Below are positions 42,752-51,309 of a stretch of DNA of 64,000 nt, piece by piece. The stretch is from a beta proteobacterium AAP99. Lineage in GTDB: Bacteria > Pseudomonadota > Gammaproteobacteria > Burkholderiales > Burkholderiaceae_C. The notes under the pieces are model-generated. The model was not told the DNA's origin. It worked only from the letters and a program-made list of their open reading frames with translations, and searched no databases. Within the stretch, counting starts at the first letter, position 1. Every line of letters starts with the position of its first letter. A program made the translations under genes and the position numbers. The DNA lies in assembly GCA_001295775.1 (NCBI GenBank), contig LJIA01000005.1:248001-312000 (forward strand). Reading direction: 5' to 3'.

Positions 42752-43183
42752 TCAGGACGGTAGCACCCGCAGCTCCACCTCCGGAATCCAGCCGCGTGCC
42801 CGCCGCGCGAGCCGGTCGCCCGCCGCCTCGCCATCGAAACTGACCTGAGCGTGCTGCAGACGCTCGGGCGCCACGCCGTCGAGCGCGCGTGCGCTCACCA
42901 CGCCGTACAGCCGGCCGTCGATCTCGGAAGTCACCACAGGCACGGCGCCGCAGCGTCGGCAGACATGAAAGTCGGCCGTGCCCGTGCCGAAGCGGTAGAT
43001 CGAGTGCTCGGCGCGCTCGGCAATCAGGACCCGCAGGCTCCCCTGCGGATGACTGGTCCACACGCCGCCATGCTTCTGGCAGAAGCTGCAGGTACAGGCG
43101 CGCGCCGGAATGGTCGCGTCAGGCGCAAAGCCCGACAGCTCGAACCGGATGTTTGCGCAATGACAGCCGCCCAGCAGATGCAT
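42752..43183 (-). CDS. GFA-family (glutathione-dependent formaldehyde-activating-like) protein
   Basis: Small zinc protein of 143 residues. The cysteine pattern is complete: GGCHC (Cys7, Cys9), CTCSFC (Cys30, Cys32, Cys35) and HVCRRCG (Cys75, Cys78), typical of the GFA/Mss4-like fold. The enzymatic role in most members is unproven. ATG 43183 is supported by AAGGAGGGG just upstream, so the longer ORF is rejected. Confidence 0.88.
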   Translation of the reverse strand: MHLLGGCHCANIRFELSGFAPDATIPARACTCSFCQKHGGVWTSHPQGSLRVLIAERAEHSIYRFGTGTADFHVCRRCGAVPVVTSEIDGRLYGVVSARALDGVAPERLQHAQVSFDGEAAGDRLARRARGWIPEVELRVLPS

Positions 43184-43345
43184 GACCCCTCCTTGAGGCA
43201 CGGATGCGCCTGTATGCGCACGATAGTGCGCGGGGCTGCAGCCCATGGCGCCGAAACCGCAGCCTGTCGCATGCCGGGTTTGCGGCATGCACCCGCGCCA
43301 CCCGCTTCCAATACAGTCGCGGCTGTTTTCAATTCCGGAGCTGCC

Positions 43346-44344
43346 ATGCCCGCCCGACTCAAGTCCTTTGCCGCACTCGCCGGCGCAGTCACCCTCAGCA
43401 TGTTGACCCCCGTTGCCGGCGCCCAGACCACGCGCGACTACGACAACCTGCTTCGCGCCGACAAGCCCGCCGAAGCCGAGCGCCTGGCCGATGCAGCCCT
43501 GGCCAAGACGCCGACGGACCCCGTGGCGCTCGCCGGCAAGGTCAGCGCGATGCTCAATGGGCCGAATGCGGTCAAGCGTGTGGATGAAGCCGTGAAGCTG
43601 GCCGAGCGCTGCGTGGAAGCCAACCCCAAGGCCGCCCTGTGCCACAACAGCCTGGGCGGCGCGCTGGGCACCAAGGCCATTTCCGCCGGCATCATGTCGG
43701 CCATGGGCTATGCCACGAAGATCCGCGACGCCTTCAAGACCGCCGTGGAGCTGGATCCGAAGTTCACCGACGCCCGATTCAACCTGATGCAGTACTACCT
43801 GCAGGCGCCGGGCATCGTGGGCGGCGGCAAGGGCAAGGCGCGCGATCTGGCCGAGGACACCGCCAAGGTGCTGCCGGCCGCCGGCGCGCTGATGCGAGGC
43901 AGTCTGCTGCTCAACGACGAAAAGACGGCCGAAGCCGAAGCGATCGCGCTGCGCACCGCGGTCGGCGACGACCCAGATCTGCTCGACCAGCAGCGCGGCC
44001 TGATCTTCGGCGTAGCCAATCAGTACGCCGGCGCCAAGCGCTGGGCGGATGCATCACGCATGTACAACGAGGTCATCAAGCGCTTCCCTGAAAGCGAATG
44101 GGGCCCCTTCGGCGTGGGTCGCGCGCTGCATGAGCAGGGCAAGTGCAACGAGGCCGTGCCGATGTACGAGCGCTCGATCGCCATGAAGGCGCGCGCTGCG
44201 GCGCACTTCCGTCTCGGCCAGTGTCTGAACACCCTGGGCGACAAGGCCAAGGCCAACGCACAGGTCACGCGCGCGCTGGCCATGCAGCCGGGTTTGTCCA
44301 AGAAGCAGCGCGAAGAGGCCGAAGCCCTGCTCAAGACGCTCTGA
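43346..44344 (+). CDS. Periplasmic TPR-repeat protein
   Basis: Protein of 332 residues. The signal peptide MPARLKSFAALAGAVTLSML ends PVAGAQ. The remainder consists of TPR-like helical pairs, for example AEAERLADAALAKTPTDPVAL, EAVKLAERCVEANPKAALCH and AAAHFRLGQCLNTLGDKAKAN. A segment GGGKGKARDLAEDTAKVL interrupts the repeats. It is probably a scaffold for envelope complexes; partners are unknown. Convergent with tctA. Confidence 0.8.
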   Translation: MPARLKSFAALAGAVTLSMLTPVAGAQTTRDYDNLLRADKPAEAERLADAALAKTPTDPVALAGKVSAMLNGPNAVKRVDEAVKLAERCVEANPKAALCHNSLGGALGTKAISAGIMSAMGYATKIRDAFKTAVELDPKFTDARFNLMQYYLQAPGIVGGGKGKARDLAEDTAKVLPAAGALMRGSLLLNDEKTAEAEAIALRTAVGDDPDLLDQQRGLIFGVANQYAGAKRWADASRMYNEVIKRFPESEWGPFGVGRALHEQGKCNEAVPMYERSIAMKARAAAHFRLGQCLNTLGDKAKANAQVTRALAMQPGLSKKQREEAEALLKTL

Positions 44345-44374
44345 GCGCGAGCCCTCGCAGCGGCGCGCTGCGCT

Positions 44375-45940
44375 TCAGCGCCCGGCCGCGTCTGCCGCAG
44401 GCTTGTCTGAGGCGCCGGTACCCGGTTCTGCAGTCGGCTGGTCCGGCGGCCGCGGCGGGCGGCGCGCATCGCGGATGGCCGTGAACGCCTGCCACGCGAG
44501 AAACGCCCCCATCAGCGCAAACAGGCTGCCGCTGATGGGGCGGGTGAAGAAGGTGGCAAAGCTGCCGTGCGAGAGCAGCAGCGCGCGGCGGAAGTTCTCC
44601 TCCAGCATCGGCCCGAGGATGAAGCCCAGCAGCAGCGGCGCGGCCTCCAGGTGCAGGCGCATGAAGAGGTAGCCGATCAGCCCGAATGCCGCGGTGACGA
44701 AGATGTCGTCCAGATTGTTCTGGTGGCTGTAGGTGCCGACGCAGCAGAAGAACAGGATGGCCGGGAACAACGAGGCAAAGGGCACCTTGAAGATCGACAG
44801 CAGATAGCGCACCAGCGGCACATTGAGGACCAGCAGGAAGACGTTGCCGATCCACATGCTGGCCACCAGCCCCCAGAACACCTGCGGATGCTCGCCGATG
44901 AGCTGCGGCCCCGGCGTGACGCCCTTGACGATGAAGGCCGCCATCATCAGCGCCATGACCGCGTTCTCCGGGATGCCGATGCTCATCAGCGGGATGAAGC
45001 TCGTGCGCGCGGCCGCTTCATCCGCTGCGGCCTGGCCGGCCACGCCCTCGATGGCGCCCTGGCCGATCTCGGCGGCATGCTTGCTGAACTTCTTCTCCGC
45101 CGCGTAGGCACCGAACTGCGCGATCGTCGGACCGCCACCGGGCAGCAGGCCCAGCACGGAGCCGATCAGGCTGCCGCGCAGCGCGCTGGGAATGATGCGC
45201 CAGAACTCGGCGCGGTTCGGCCAGAGATCAATCTTGCCGGTGAAGGGCGTGAAGCCGCTGCGGTTGTCCAGGTTCTTGGTGATCTCGGCAATGCCGAAGC
45301 AGCCCAGGGCCACGCTGATCAGGCCCACGCCCTCGGCCAGAAAGGGCTGGCCCATGGTGAAGCGCTCCGCGCCGCTGTTCACATCGGTGCCGATCATGCC
45401 CAGCAGCACCCCCACCAGCGCCATCGACAGGCCATTGAGCAGGCTACCGCCCGTGGTCACATAGCTCACGCTCAAAAAGCCCAGCAGCATCAGCGCGCAG
45501 TAGTCGGCCGCGCCGAACAGGAAGGCCACTTCGGACAGCGGCTTGGCCAGCGTGGCCAGCGCAACGATGGCGATGCTGCCACCGATGAAGCTGGATACCC
45601 CGGCCGAGAACAGCGCCAGGCCGGCGCGGCCCTTGAGCGTCATCTGGTAGCCGTCGATGCAGGCCACGATGCTGCTGGCATGCGGCATCTTCATGGTGAT
45701 GGCGCTGACGTTGTCGCCATACTGCGCGCCGTAATAGATGCCAGCCAGCATGATGATCGCGCCATCGAGCGGGATCTGATAGGTCAGCGGCAGCAGCAGG
45801 CTGATGGTGGCCAGCGGCCCCATGCCCGGCAGCAGCCCGATCAGCGTGCCGACGATGCAGCCGATCGCGCAATACATCAGGTTGGACCAGGTCAGGGCAT
45901 GACCGAAGCCGAACGCCAGATTGTTGAGCACCTCCATCAT
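44375..45940 (-). CDS. tctA: Tripartite tricarboxylate transporter large membrane subunit
   Basis: Large permease of 521 residues with about 12 membrane segments. The family signature GTLIGLLPGMGPLATISLLLP appears near the N-terminus and again as GSVLGLLPGGGPTIAQFGAY in the second half. The C-terminal 35 residues are a polar Pro/Ala tail. Imports citrate-like or other carboxylates by a proton/sodium gradient in the family. The tctB gene ends 10 nt upstream in the same orientation. No TctC binding protein is adjacent. Confidence 0.93.
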   Translation of the reverse strand: MMEVLNNLAFGFGHALTWSNLMYCAIGCIVGTLIGLLPGMGPLATISLLLPLTYQIPLDGAIIMLAGIYYGAQYGDNVSAITMKMPHASSIVACIDGYQMTLKGRAGLALFSAGVSSFIGGSIAIVALATLAKPLSEVAFLFGAADYCALMLLGFLSVSYVTTGGSLLNGLSMALVGVLLGMIGTDVNSGAERFTMGQPFLAEGVGLISVALGCFGIAEITKNLDNRSGFTPFTGKIDLWPNRAEFWRIIPSALRGSLIGSVLGLLPGGGPTIAQFGAYAAEKKFSKHAAEIGQGAIEGVAGQAAADEAAARTSFIPLMSIGIPENAVMALMMAAFIVKGVTPGPQLIGEHPQVFWGLVASMWIGNVFLLVLNVPLVRYLLSIFKVPFASLFPAILFFCCVGTYSHQNNLDDIFVTAAFGLIGYLFMRLHLEAAPLLLGFILGPMLEENFRRALLLSHGSFATFFTRPISGSLFALMGAFLAWQAFTAIRDARRPPRPPDQPTAEPGTGASDKPAADAAGR

Positions 45941-45950
45941 GGCGCGCGCC

Positions 45951-46373
45951 TCACCACAGGGTCAGCTGCAGCCCGAGGCCGTAGCGGAAGCCGAATGCGA
46001 TCACGATCAGCGCCGCGCTGATCTTGAGGTTGCGCTTGACCGAATAGTCCGCCCCAGCCAGCGAAGCCACGAACACGAGGAACACGATCGCCGGCAGCAG
46101 GGCAACGTACCGGGCGATGAGCGTGAAGCCCACCAGGCTCGCGATCACGAAGCCGATGTTGCGCAGCTTGAAGTCCAGCGGCTCAGGCGCCTGCAGGCGC
46201 GACTGCACCAGCATGGCCAGGCCGATCAGCGCCAGCATCACGCTGATGATCAGCGGGAAGAGCCCCGGCCCCGCGCGACCCACCGTGCCCAGCGGAAACC
46301 GCAAGGACGCGACGCCGAACAGCGTCGCGATCACCATCAACACCACGCCGCGCACGAATTTGAGGTTCTGCAT
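45951..46373 (-). CDS. tctB: Tripartite tricarboxylate transporter small membrane subunit
   Basis: Protein of 140 residues with four hydrophobic segments (LKFVRGVVLMVIATLFGVA, FPLIISVMLALIGLAML, IGFVIASLVGFTLIARYVA, and ISAALIVIAFGFRYGLG). The RAGPGLFPLIISVML motif is characteristic of TctB. ATG 46373 gives the family length; the longer frame is non-coding. First gene of the tctBA operon. The 578-bp region upstream contains only a repeat element, so the tctC gene must lie elsewhere. Confidence 0.85.
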   Translation of the reverse strand: MQNLKFVRGVVLMVIATLFGVASLRFPLGTVGRAGPGLFPLIISVMLALIGLAMLVQSRLQAPEPLDFKLRNIGFVIASLVGFTLIARYVALLPAIVFLVFVASLAGADYSVKRNLKISAALIVIAFGFRYGLGLQLTLW

Positions 46374-46715
46374 GGATTCCCCTGACCAGTGCGCGCCACC
46401 GGGCGCCGCACGCGGGTTAACCCTAGCAGCGAGCCAACACTTCGACAGGCGGCCGACAGCCCGGCGAAAGGTGCCGTGGACCGAGGAATTGGGGCTGCTT
46501 GGGGGCACTGCGTGGCCGCGCCCGTACCCGCACATCGTTATGCATCGTCGGTGCGGAGGCCAGGCAGGGTTGCCGCAGCGGCTGGCCGGCCTCGCCGATC
46601 CGGACGGTCGGCGCCGCCCGGACCATGCAGAACCGGCTGCCGGACAGACCGCGAACAACGAAGCAATCACGCTCGCGACATCGGCCGGATACCGGCTGCG
46701 CCAAGCCGCCCCCGG

Positions 46716-46860
46716 TTTCCGCTTGTCCCATGCGGATCTTCAGACCATCTGCCGGGAAAGCGGCCTGCAGACTGAGTCTTCAGACCCATGCCGTGAAGAT
46801 GGGCTCTGGCTGGAGCTTTTCAGCCCAATTGCCTGGAGATCCGCATGGAGCAAGCGGAAA
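46716..46860. repeat. MITE-like element: paired dispersed repeats with 23-bp terminal inverted repeats
   Basis: TTTCCGCTTGTCCCATGCGG plus ATC (46716-46738) matches the reverse complement of 46838-46860 at 21 of 23 positions. The inner sequence holds CTTCAGACC, GTCTTCAGACCCATGCCGTGAAGA and GCTTTTCAGCCC motifs. The rest of the 46374-46951 gap shows no ORF that I can support, only GC-rich DNA. Confidence 0.85.
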
Positions 46861-46951
46861 GCGCCTGGGGGTTCGGCAGCCGGCTGCCGGCGCACCACCG
46901 GATCGCCCCCGCAGCCGCCTTCGCGCCGCCGCGCGGCGACAATCGCGCCCC

Positions 46952-47902
46952 ATGGATTTCGACTTCGCCGCCCTCGTGGCCCCGTTTCGCATGCAGCCAG
47001 GGCTCTCGCGCATGCCCGATGGGGCGCCCAATCTGAGCGCCCTGGACCCGGGTGATCGGCTCTTCGCCGAGAAGCTCGCCGCCCTCGCCCACCCCGAGCA
47101 GACCGTGCTGCTCGCGCCAGACTTCGACGCCACGCCCGCCGCCTTCGCCTTCGCCGCGCGGCTGGCGCTGGATGCGCCCGAGCACGCCCGGCTGGAGGGC
47201 GAGACCCTGCACCTGCCAAGGTTGGACGCACGCATTCACATCCGCAGTGGCGAGCTGCACCTCGGCCCCGCCACGCCACAGGGCGTGCAGGTGGCGCTCG
47301 ACCGCCTTGCCGCCGAACCGCTGCGCCGCCGCTGGGCGCTGTTCGCCCTCGCCGTACGCGAAGATCTCGCCGTGCTGGACGGCAGCACGACGCGCTTGCA
47401 GGTGCTGTCGGTCTGCGTGCCTTCGCACTGGGCACCGGAAGACAAGATCGGTCTGCCGTTCGCGGCTGCTCACATGCCGGTGGCAGACAACGCACTGTTG
47501 ATCAAGGCGAGCGAGTCCCTCGCCCGGCTCGTCACGGGCACCGAACGCTGGCAGCGCAACGTCTGGACCTTTCAGCCCAGCCCCCACTTCGACGGCCACC
47601 CCAGGCGCGCCGCGCCGCGCGTCTGGCCGCTGGACGCCGAACCCGCCTCGCTCGGCGACAAGCTCTGGGCGCGGGTCGAACACCAGAGCTTCATCCCGGT
47701 GCCGAACGCCGCCACGGCGCAGGCCGTGTTTAGCATCCGGCTCATGATCGAGCCGATCGAAGCCGCCATCGCCACCCCCGAAGCCGCCGCCGCCACCCAC
47801 GCCGCGGTCGCCACCATGAGCGAGCAGGTGCTGGCGTATCGCAGCCTGACGCGGATTCAGCCGGGGCTGCTGGCTTGGCTGGCAGCTAGGGCCCGCGAAT
47901 AG
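46952..47902 (+). CDS. DUF3445 protein (heme-dependent oxidative N-demethylase-like)
   Basis: Cytosolic protein of 316 residues. The start MDFDFAALVAPFRMQPGLSRM matches the DUF3445 N-terminus. The FALAVREDLAVLDGS, VCVPSHWAPEDKIGLPFAAAHMPV, WQRNVWTF and HQSFIPVPN segments correspond to the conserved core: a heme-binding fold described for oxidative N-demethylation of dimethylamine derivatives. The actual substrate here is unknown. A perfect 13-bp terminator follows at 47956-47985. Confidence 0.75.
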   Translation: MDFDFAALVAPFRMQPGLSRMPDGAPNLSALDPGDRLFAEKLAALAHPEQTVLLAPDFDATPAAFAFAARLALDAPEHARLEGETLHLPRLDARIHIRSGELHLGPATPQGVQVALDRLAAEPLRRRWALFALAVREDLAVLDGSTTRLQVLSVCVPSHWAPEDKIGLPFAAAHMPVADNALLIKASESLARLVTGTERWQRNVWTFQPSPHFDGHPRRAAPRVWPLDAEPASLGDKLWARVEHQSFIPVPNAATAQAVFSIRLMIEPIEAAIATPEAAAATHAAVATMSEQVLAYRSLTRIQPGLLAWLAARARE

Positions 47903-47955
47903 CGCGGCCCACCGCTCGCTGGTCGGTCAGCCGCAGCAGTCCAGCCGGTAATTGA

Positions 47956-47985
47956 CGAAAAGGCCCGCCTCCGCGGGCCTTTTCG
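47956..47985 (+). terminator. Terminator after the DUF3445 gene
   Basis: CGAAAAGGCCCGC (47956-47968), CTCC loop, GCGGGCCTTTTCG (47973-47985). The stem is almost identical to that after hsp20 (7967-7996). Confidence 0.8.
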
Positions 47986-48014
47986 CATTGCGACGAAATC
48001 ACGCCCTTGTCACA

Positions 48015-49262
48015 ATGGCGTCACTGAGTCTTTCCTCCCGGATCGTGGCCTTACCCGCGGCTCCAGACGGTGCTCCACCCGGCGCGGTGGACGCCACACA
48101 GACAAGAGCCTTCCTCGCGCTGATCACCTGCACGGTACTGGCCCACACGGCCCTGACCGGCGCACGCGTCACCCTCTCCCTGGCTGCGCTGGGCAGCGGT
48201 GCCTCCGCAGCCTTTGTGGGCTTGGCGATTGGCCTGTTCGGGCTGCTGCCGTTCCTGATTGCCATCCCCGTGGGCCGCTGGGCGGACCGCGTCGGACCGA
48301 AACTGCCCATGCGCGTCGGCCTGGCCATTGAACTCACCGGTGTGCTGATCGCCACCTTCGGCCCGCACCCCTGGAGCCTGCTGGTGGCCTCCACGCTGAT
48401 CGGCACCGGCCTGTCGATGAACACCCTGACCATGCAGACCGTGGCCGGGCTGCTGTCCACAGCTGAAACCCGGCCCGCGACCTTTGCGCGGATTGCGATC
48501 GGTGCATCGATTGCCAGCCTGGTCGGCCCAGTGCTGTGCGGCTTCCTGATCGATCACCTCGGCTATCGCGCCGCTTTTGGTGCCATGAGCGCCTGCGTGC
48601 TGGCCGCGCTGATCGGCCAATGGCAACTCGGCAGGCGCCAGCCGCAGCTGTTTCCAAAACCGCCACCCCATCCAGGGCGCGAAGGTCACAGCCTGATGGA
48701 TCTGCTGCGCGACCCGGAACTGCGCCCCCTGCTGCTGCTGACCACGGCAGTGGCCGTGGCCTGGGACACCTTCCAGTTCGTGATGCCCATCCACGGCAAG
48801 AGCATTGGCCTGTCGGCCTCGACCATCGGGCTCCTCATGGGCGCGTTTGCGGCCGCACTGTTTGCCGTCCGCCTGATGCTGGGCTGGCTGGCCGGGCGCT
48901 TCGAGCCCTGGCAGGTGCTGCGCGCCGTGTTCGTGATCTCCATGCTGGTGTACGCCGCCCTGCCCTTCATCCATTCGGTGCCGCTGCTCTTTGTGGCGGC
49001 CTTTGCGCTGGGCCTGGCCCTGGGCGCGAGCCAGCCGCACTTTCTTGCCCTGGTGCACGAGGCGGCGCCGCGCGGGCGCGAGGCCGAAGCGGTTGGCCTG
49101 CGCGCCACCTTCGGCAATGCCTCCAGCTTTGCCCTGCCGACCTTTTTCGGCGCGGCCAGCGGGGCTCTCGGGATCGCCGGGCTGTTCGTTGTGGTGGCAT
49201 TGATGCTCACCGCCGGCAGCGTGGCGGTGCATCGGCGCATCGCAGCGCGGGCTGCCGAGTAG
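48015..49262 (+). CDS. MFS transporter, drug-efflux-like
   Basis: Protein of 415 residues with 12 membrane segments in two halves. The A-motif between TM2 and TM3 is present in modified form (PVGRWADRVGPKLPMRVG). The C-terminal half starts near PELRPLLLLTTAVAV. ATG 48015 is chosen; the longer frame begins inside the terminator. The substrate is unknown. A single gene, followed 40 nt later by chaC. Confidence 0.85.
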   Translation: MASLSLSSRIVALPAAPDGAPPGAVDATQTRAFLALITCTVLAHTALTGARVTLSLAALGSGASAAFVGLAIGLFGLLPFLIAIPVGRWADRVGPKLPMRVGLAIELTGVLIATFGPHPWSLLVASTLIGTGLSMNTLTMQTVAGLLSTAETRPATFARIAIGASIASLVGPVLCGFLIDHLGYRAAFGAMSACVLAALIGQWQLGRRQPQLFPKPPPHPGREGHSLMDLLRDPELRPLLLLTTAVAVAWDTFQFVMPIHGKSIGLSASTIGLLMGAFAAALFAVRLMLGWLAGRFEPWQVLRAVFVISMLVYAALPFIHSVPLLFVAAFALGLALGASQPHFLALVHEAAPRGREAEAVGLRATFGNASSFALPTFFGAASGALGIAGLFVVVALMLTAGSVAVHRRIAARAAE

Positions 49263-49302
49263 GCCCGGGGCGCTGGCACACGAATCGCTAAGCTTCAGAC
49301 TC

Positions 49303-49890
49303 ATGCAACCTCCCGGCGCCCATCGAATCTGTCGCAGTCTGGACTGTCTGCTGGAGAGCATCACGCCGGGGCACGACGTCTGGGTGTTTGCCTACGGATC
49401 ATTGATCTGGAACCCGGGCATCCCGGTCATCGAGAAGCGCCGCGCGCGTCTGGCCGGTTTCCACCGCGGCCTGTATCTCTGGAGCCGGCACTTCCGTGGT
49501 ACGCCACAGAACCCGGGCCTGGTGCTCGGACTGGATCGCGGCGGCGCCTGTACCGGCCTGGCCCTGCGCATTGCTGCCGCCGACGTGAAGACCGCGCTGA
49601 CCGAGCTCTGGGAGCGGGAGATGACCAACCACTCCTACGACCCCACCTGGCTGCGCGTCAGCACCGACAAGGAGCCGCTCACGGCCCTGGCCTTCGTGGT
49701 GCGCCGCGGCGCAGACGGCTACTGCGGCAAGCTGCCCATGCAGGAGCTGCTTGCAGCCCTGCACAGCGGCGTGGGCAGCCGCGGCACCGCGCGCGAGTAT
49801 CTGGAAAACACCGTTGCCTCTCTGGAAGCGCACGGCTTTCGGGATACACGCCTCAAGCAACTGGTGCGCCTGCTGCACGCCACCGCATAG
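49303..49890 (+). CDS. chaC: Gamma-glutamylcyclotransferase, ChaC type
   Basis: Protein of 195 residues. The ChaC motif WVFAYGSLIWNPG (26-38) forms the gamma-glutamyl-binding loop. ELWEREM supplies the catalytic glutamate region, and GSRGTAREYLENTV closes the domain. The enzyme cleaves glutathione to 5-oxoproline and Cys-Gly. It may form a transcript with the preceding MFS gene (40 nt) and with pdxH (52 nt). Confidence 0.9.
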   Translation: MQPPGAHRICRSLDCLLESITPGHDVWVFAYGSLIWNPGIPVIEKRRARLAGFHRGLYLWSRHFRGTPQNPGLVLGLDRGGACTGLALRIAAADVKTALTELWEREMTNHSYDPTWLRVSTDKEPLTALAFVVRRGADGYCGKLPMQELLAALHSGVGSRGTAREYLENTVASLEAHGFRDTRLKQLVRLLHATA

Positions 49891-49942
49891 ACGCAGCCCG
49901 CATTGATCCGACCGTGCACGGGCCGGCTCTAGACTTGCGCCC

Positions 49943-50581
49943 ATGAGCTCGATTGCAGACCTGCGCAAGACCTACAGCCGCGGCGCCCTCGATGAAGACG
50001 CCTGCGCCGCCGATCCCGTCAGCCAGTTCCAGCGCTGGTTCGACGAAGCCCTCAAGGCCGAGATCCCCGAACCCAATGCCATGACCCTGGCCACCGTCGG
50101 CGAAGGCGGCCGGCCGAGCACGCGGGTGGTGCTCATCAAGGGTGTAGATACCCGCGGTTTCGTCTGGTACACGAACTACGACAGCCGCAAGGGCAAGGAA
50201 CTCGCCGCGCACCCATTCGCCGCGCTGCAATTCCACTGGGTCGAGCTGGAGCGCGTGGTGCGCATCGAAGGCCGGGTGGAGAAGGTCAGCGACGAGGAGT
50301 CCGATGCCTATTTCGCAAGCCGCCCGCTGGACAGCCGCATCGGCGCCTGGGCGAGCCCGCAGAGCCAGGAGATCTCCTCGCGCGCCGTGCTGGTGGCGCG
50401 CGCGGCCGAGTACGGCGCGAAGTTCCTGCTCAACCCGCCGCGGCCGCCGCACTGGGGCGGATTTCGGCTGGTGCCGGATCGGGTGGAGTTCTGGCAGGGC
50501 CGCCCCTCGCGTCTGCACGACCGCATCCTCTATACCCTGAATGGGTCAGACGGCTGGAAGCTCTCGCGTCTGGCGCCCTAA
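49943..50581 (+). CDS. pdxH: Pyridoxamine 5'-phosphate oxidase
   Basis: FMN enzyme of 212 residues that makes pyridoxal phosphate from PNP or PMP. Motifs: [37 protein letters not shown] (FMN), VERV-like [31 protein letters not shown] and the C-terminal [13 protein letters not shown] signature. Full length. SHMT (glyA) and other PLP enzymes in the window depend on its product, but no operon link is implied. Confidence 0.96.
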   Translation: MSSIADLRKTYSRGALDEDACAADPVSQFQRWFDEALKAEIPEPNAMTLATVGEGGRPSTRVVLIKGVDTRGFVWYTNYDSRKGKELAAHPFAALQFHWVELERVVRIEGRVEKVSDEESDAYFASRPLDSRIGAWASPQSQEISSRAVLVARAAEYGAKFLLNPPRPPHWGGFRLVPDRVEFWQGRPSRLHDRILYTLNGSDGWKLSRLAP

Positions 50582-50617
50582 GCTTTCCAACCGCAGTCAA
50601 TTTCCCGCAGGTGCAGC

Positions 50618-51304
50618 ATGACCGACAAGCTCAGCATCATGGTCGTCGAGGACGAGCCCGAGTTCCAGCGCCGCTTCACGGATGCGGTCACGCGCGAAGA
50701 TGCCTTTGAGCTGCTCGGCGTGGCCTCCACCATCGCCAACGCCAAGACCATGATCGACGAGGAGCAGCCAGACGTGATGCTGGTCGATCTGGGCATGCCT
50801 GATGCCAGCGGCATCGAGATCATCAAGTACTGCGCCGAGAAATACCCGGACACCGACATCATGGTCATCACGGTGTTCGATGACGAGATGCACGTGGTCG
50901 ACAGCATCGAGGCCGGTGCAACCGGCTACCTGCTCAAGGACACGCCTCAGGAAGAGTTCGTGGACGCCATCAAGACCCTGAACGCAGGCGGATCGCCCGT
51001 CAGCCCGGTGGTGGCGCGCCATGTGCTGGAGCGCTTCCGCGCCAGCAAGCCGCGCGCAGCCGCGGCGCCCGTCAAGCCGGCCACGCCGGTGGAAGGCCCG
51101 GAGGTGCCGCTCTCGGCACGCGAGACGCAGATCCTGCAGCTGCTGGCCAAGGGTTTCTCCTTCAACGAGATCGGCGAGCTGCTCGACATCTCGCCCTACA
51201 CCGTGGCCACGCACATCAAGAAGATCTACCGCAAGCTGGCGGTGAACTCTCGCGGCCAGGCTGTGTACGAAGCCACGCAGATGGGCCTGCTCGGCGCGAT
51301 CTGA
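50618..51304 (+). CDS. NarL/LuxR-family response regulator
   Basis: Protein of 228 residues. The receiver domain (1-120) has acidic pocket EDE (11-13), phosphoacceptor Asp57 (MLVDLGMPD), Thr in VITVFDD and Lys in YLLKD. A Pro/Ala linker leads to a LuxR-type HTH (about 160-220; LSARETQILQLLAKGFSFNEI). The sensor kinase starts 5 nt after its stop, so the pair is co-transcribed and likely cognate. Targets are unknown. Confidence 0.95.
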   Translation: MTDKLSIMVVEDEPEFQRRFTDAVTREDAFELLGVASTIANAKTMIDEEQPDVMLVDLGMPDASGIEIIKYCAEKYPDTDIMVITVFDDEMHVVDSIEAGATGYLLKDTPQEEFVDAIKTLNAGGSPVSPVVARHVLERFRASKPRAAAAPVKPATPVEGPEVPLSARETQILQLLAKGFSFNEIGELLDISPYTVATHIKKIYRKLAVNSRGQAVYEATQMGLLGAI

Positions 51305-51309
51305 ACGCC

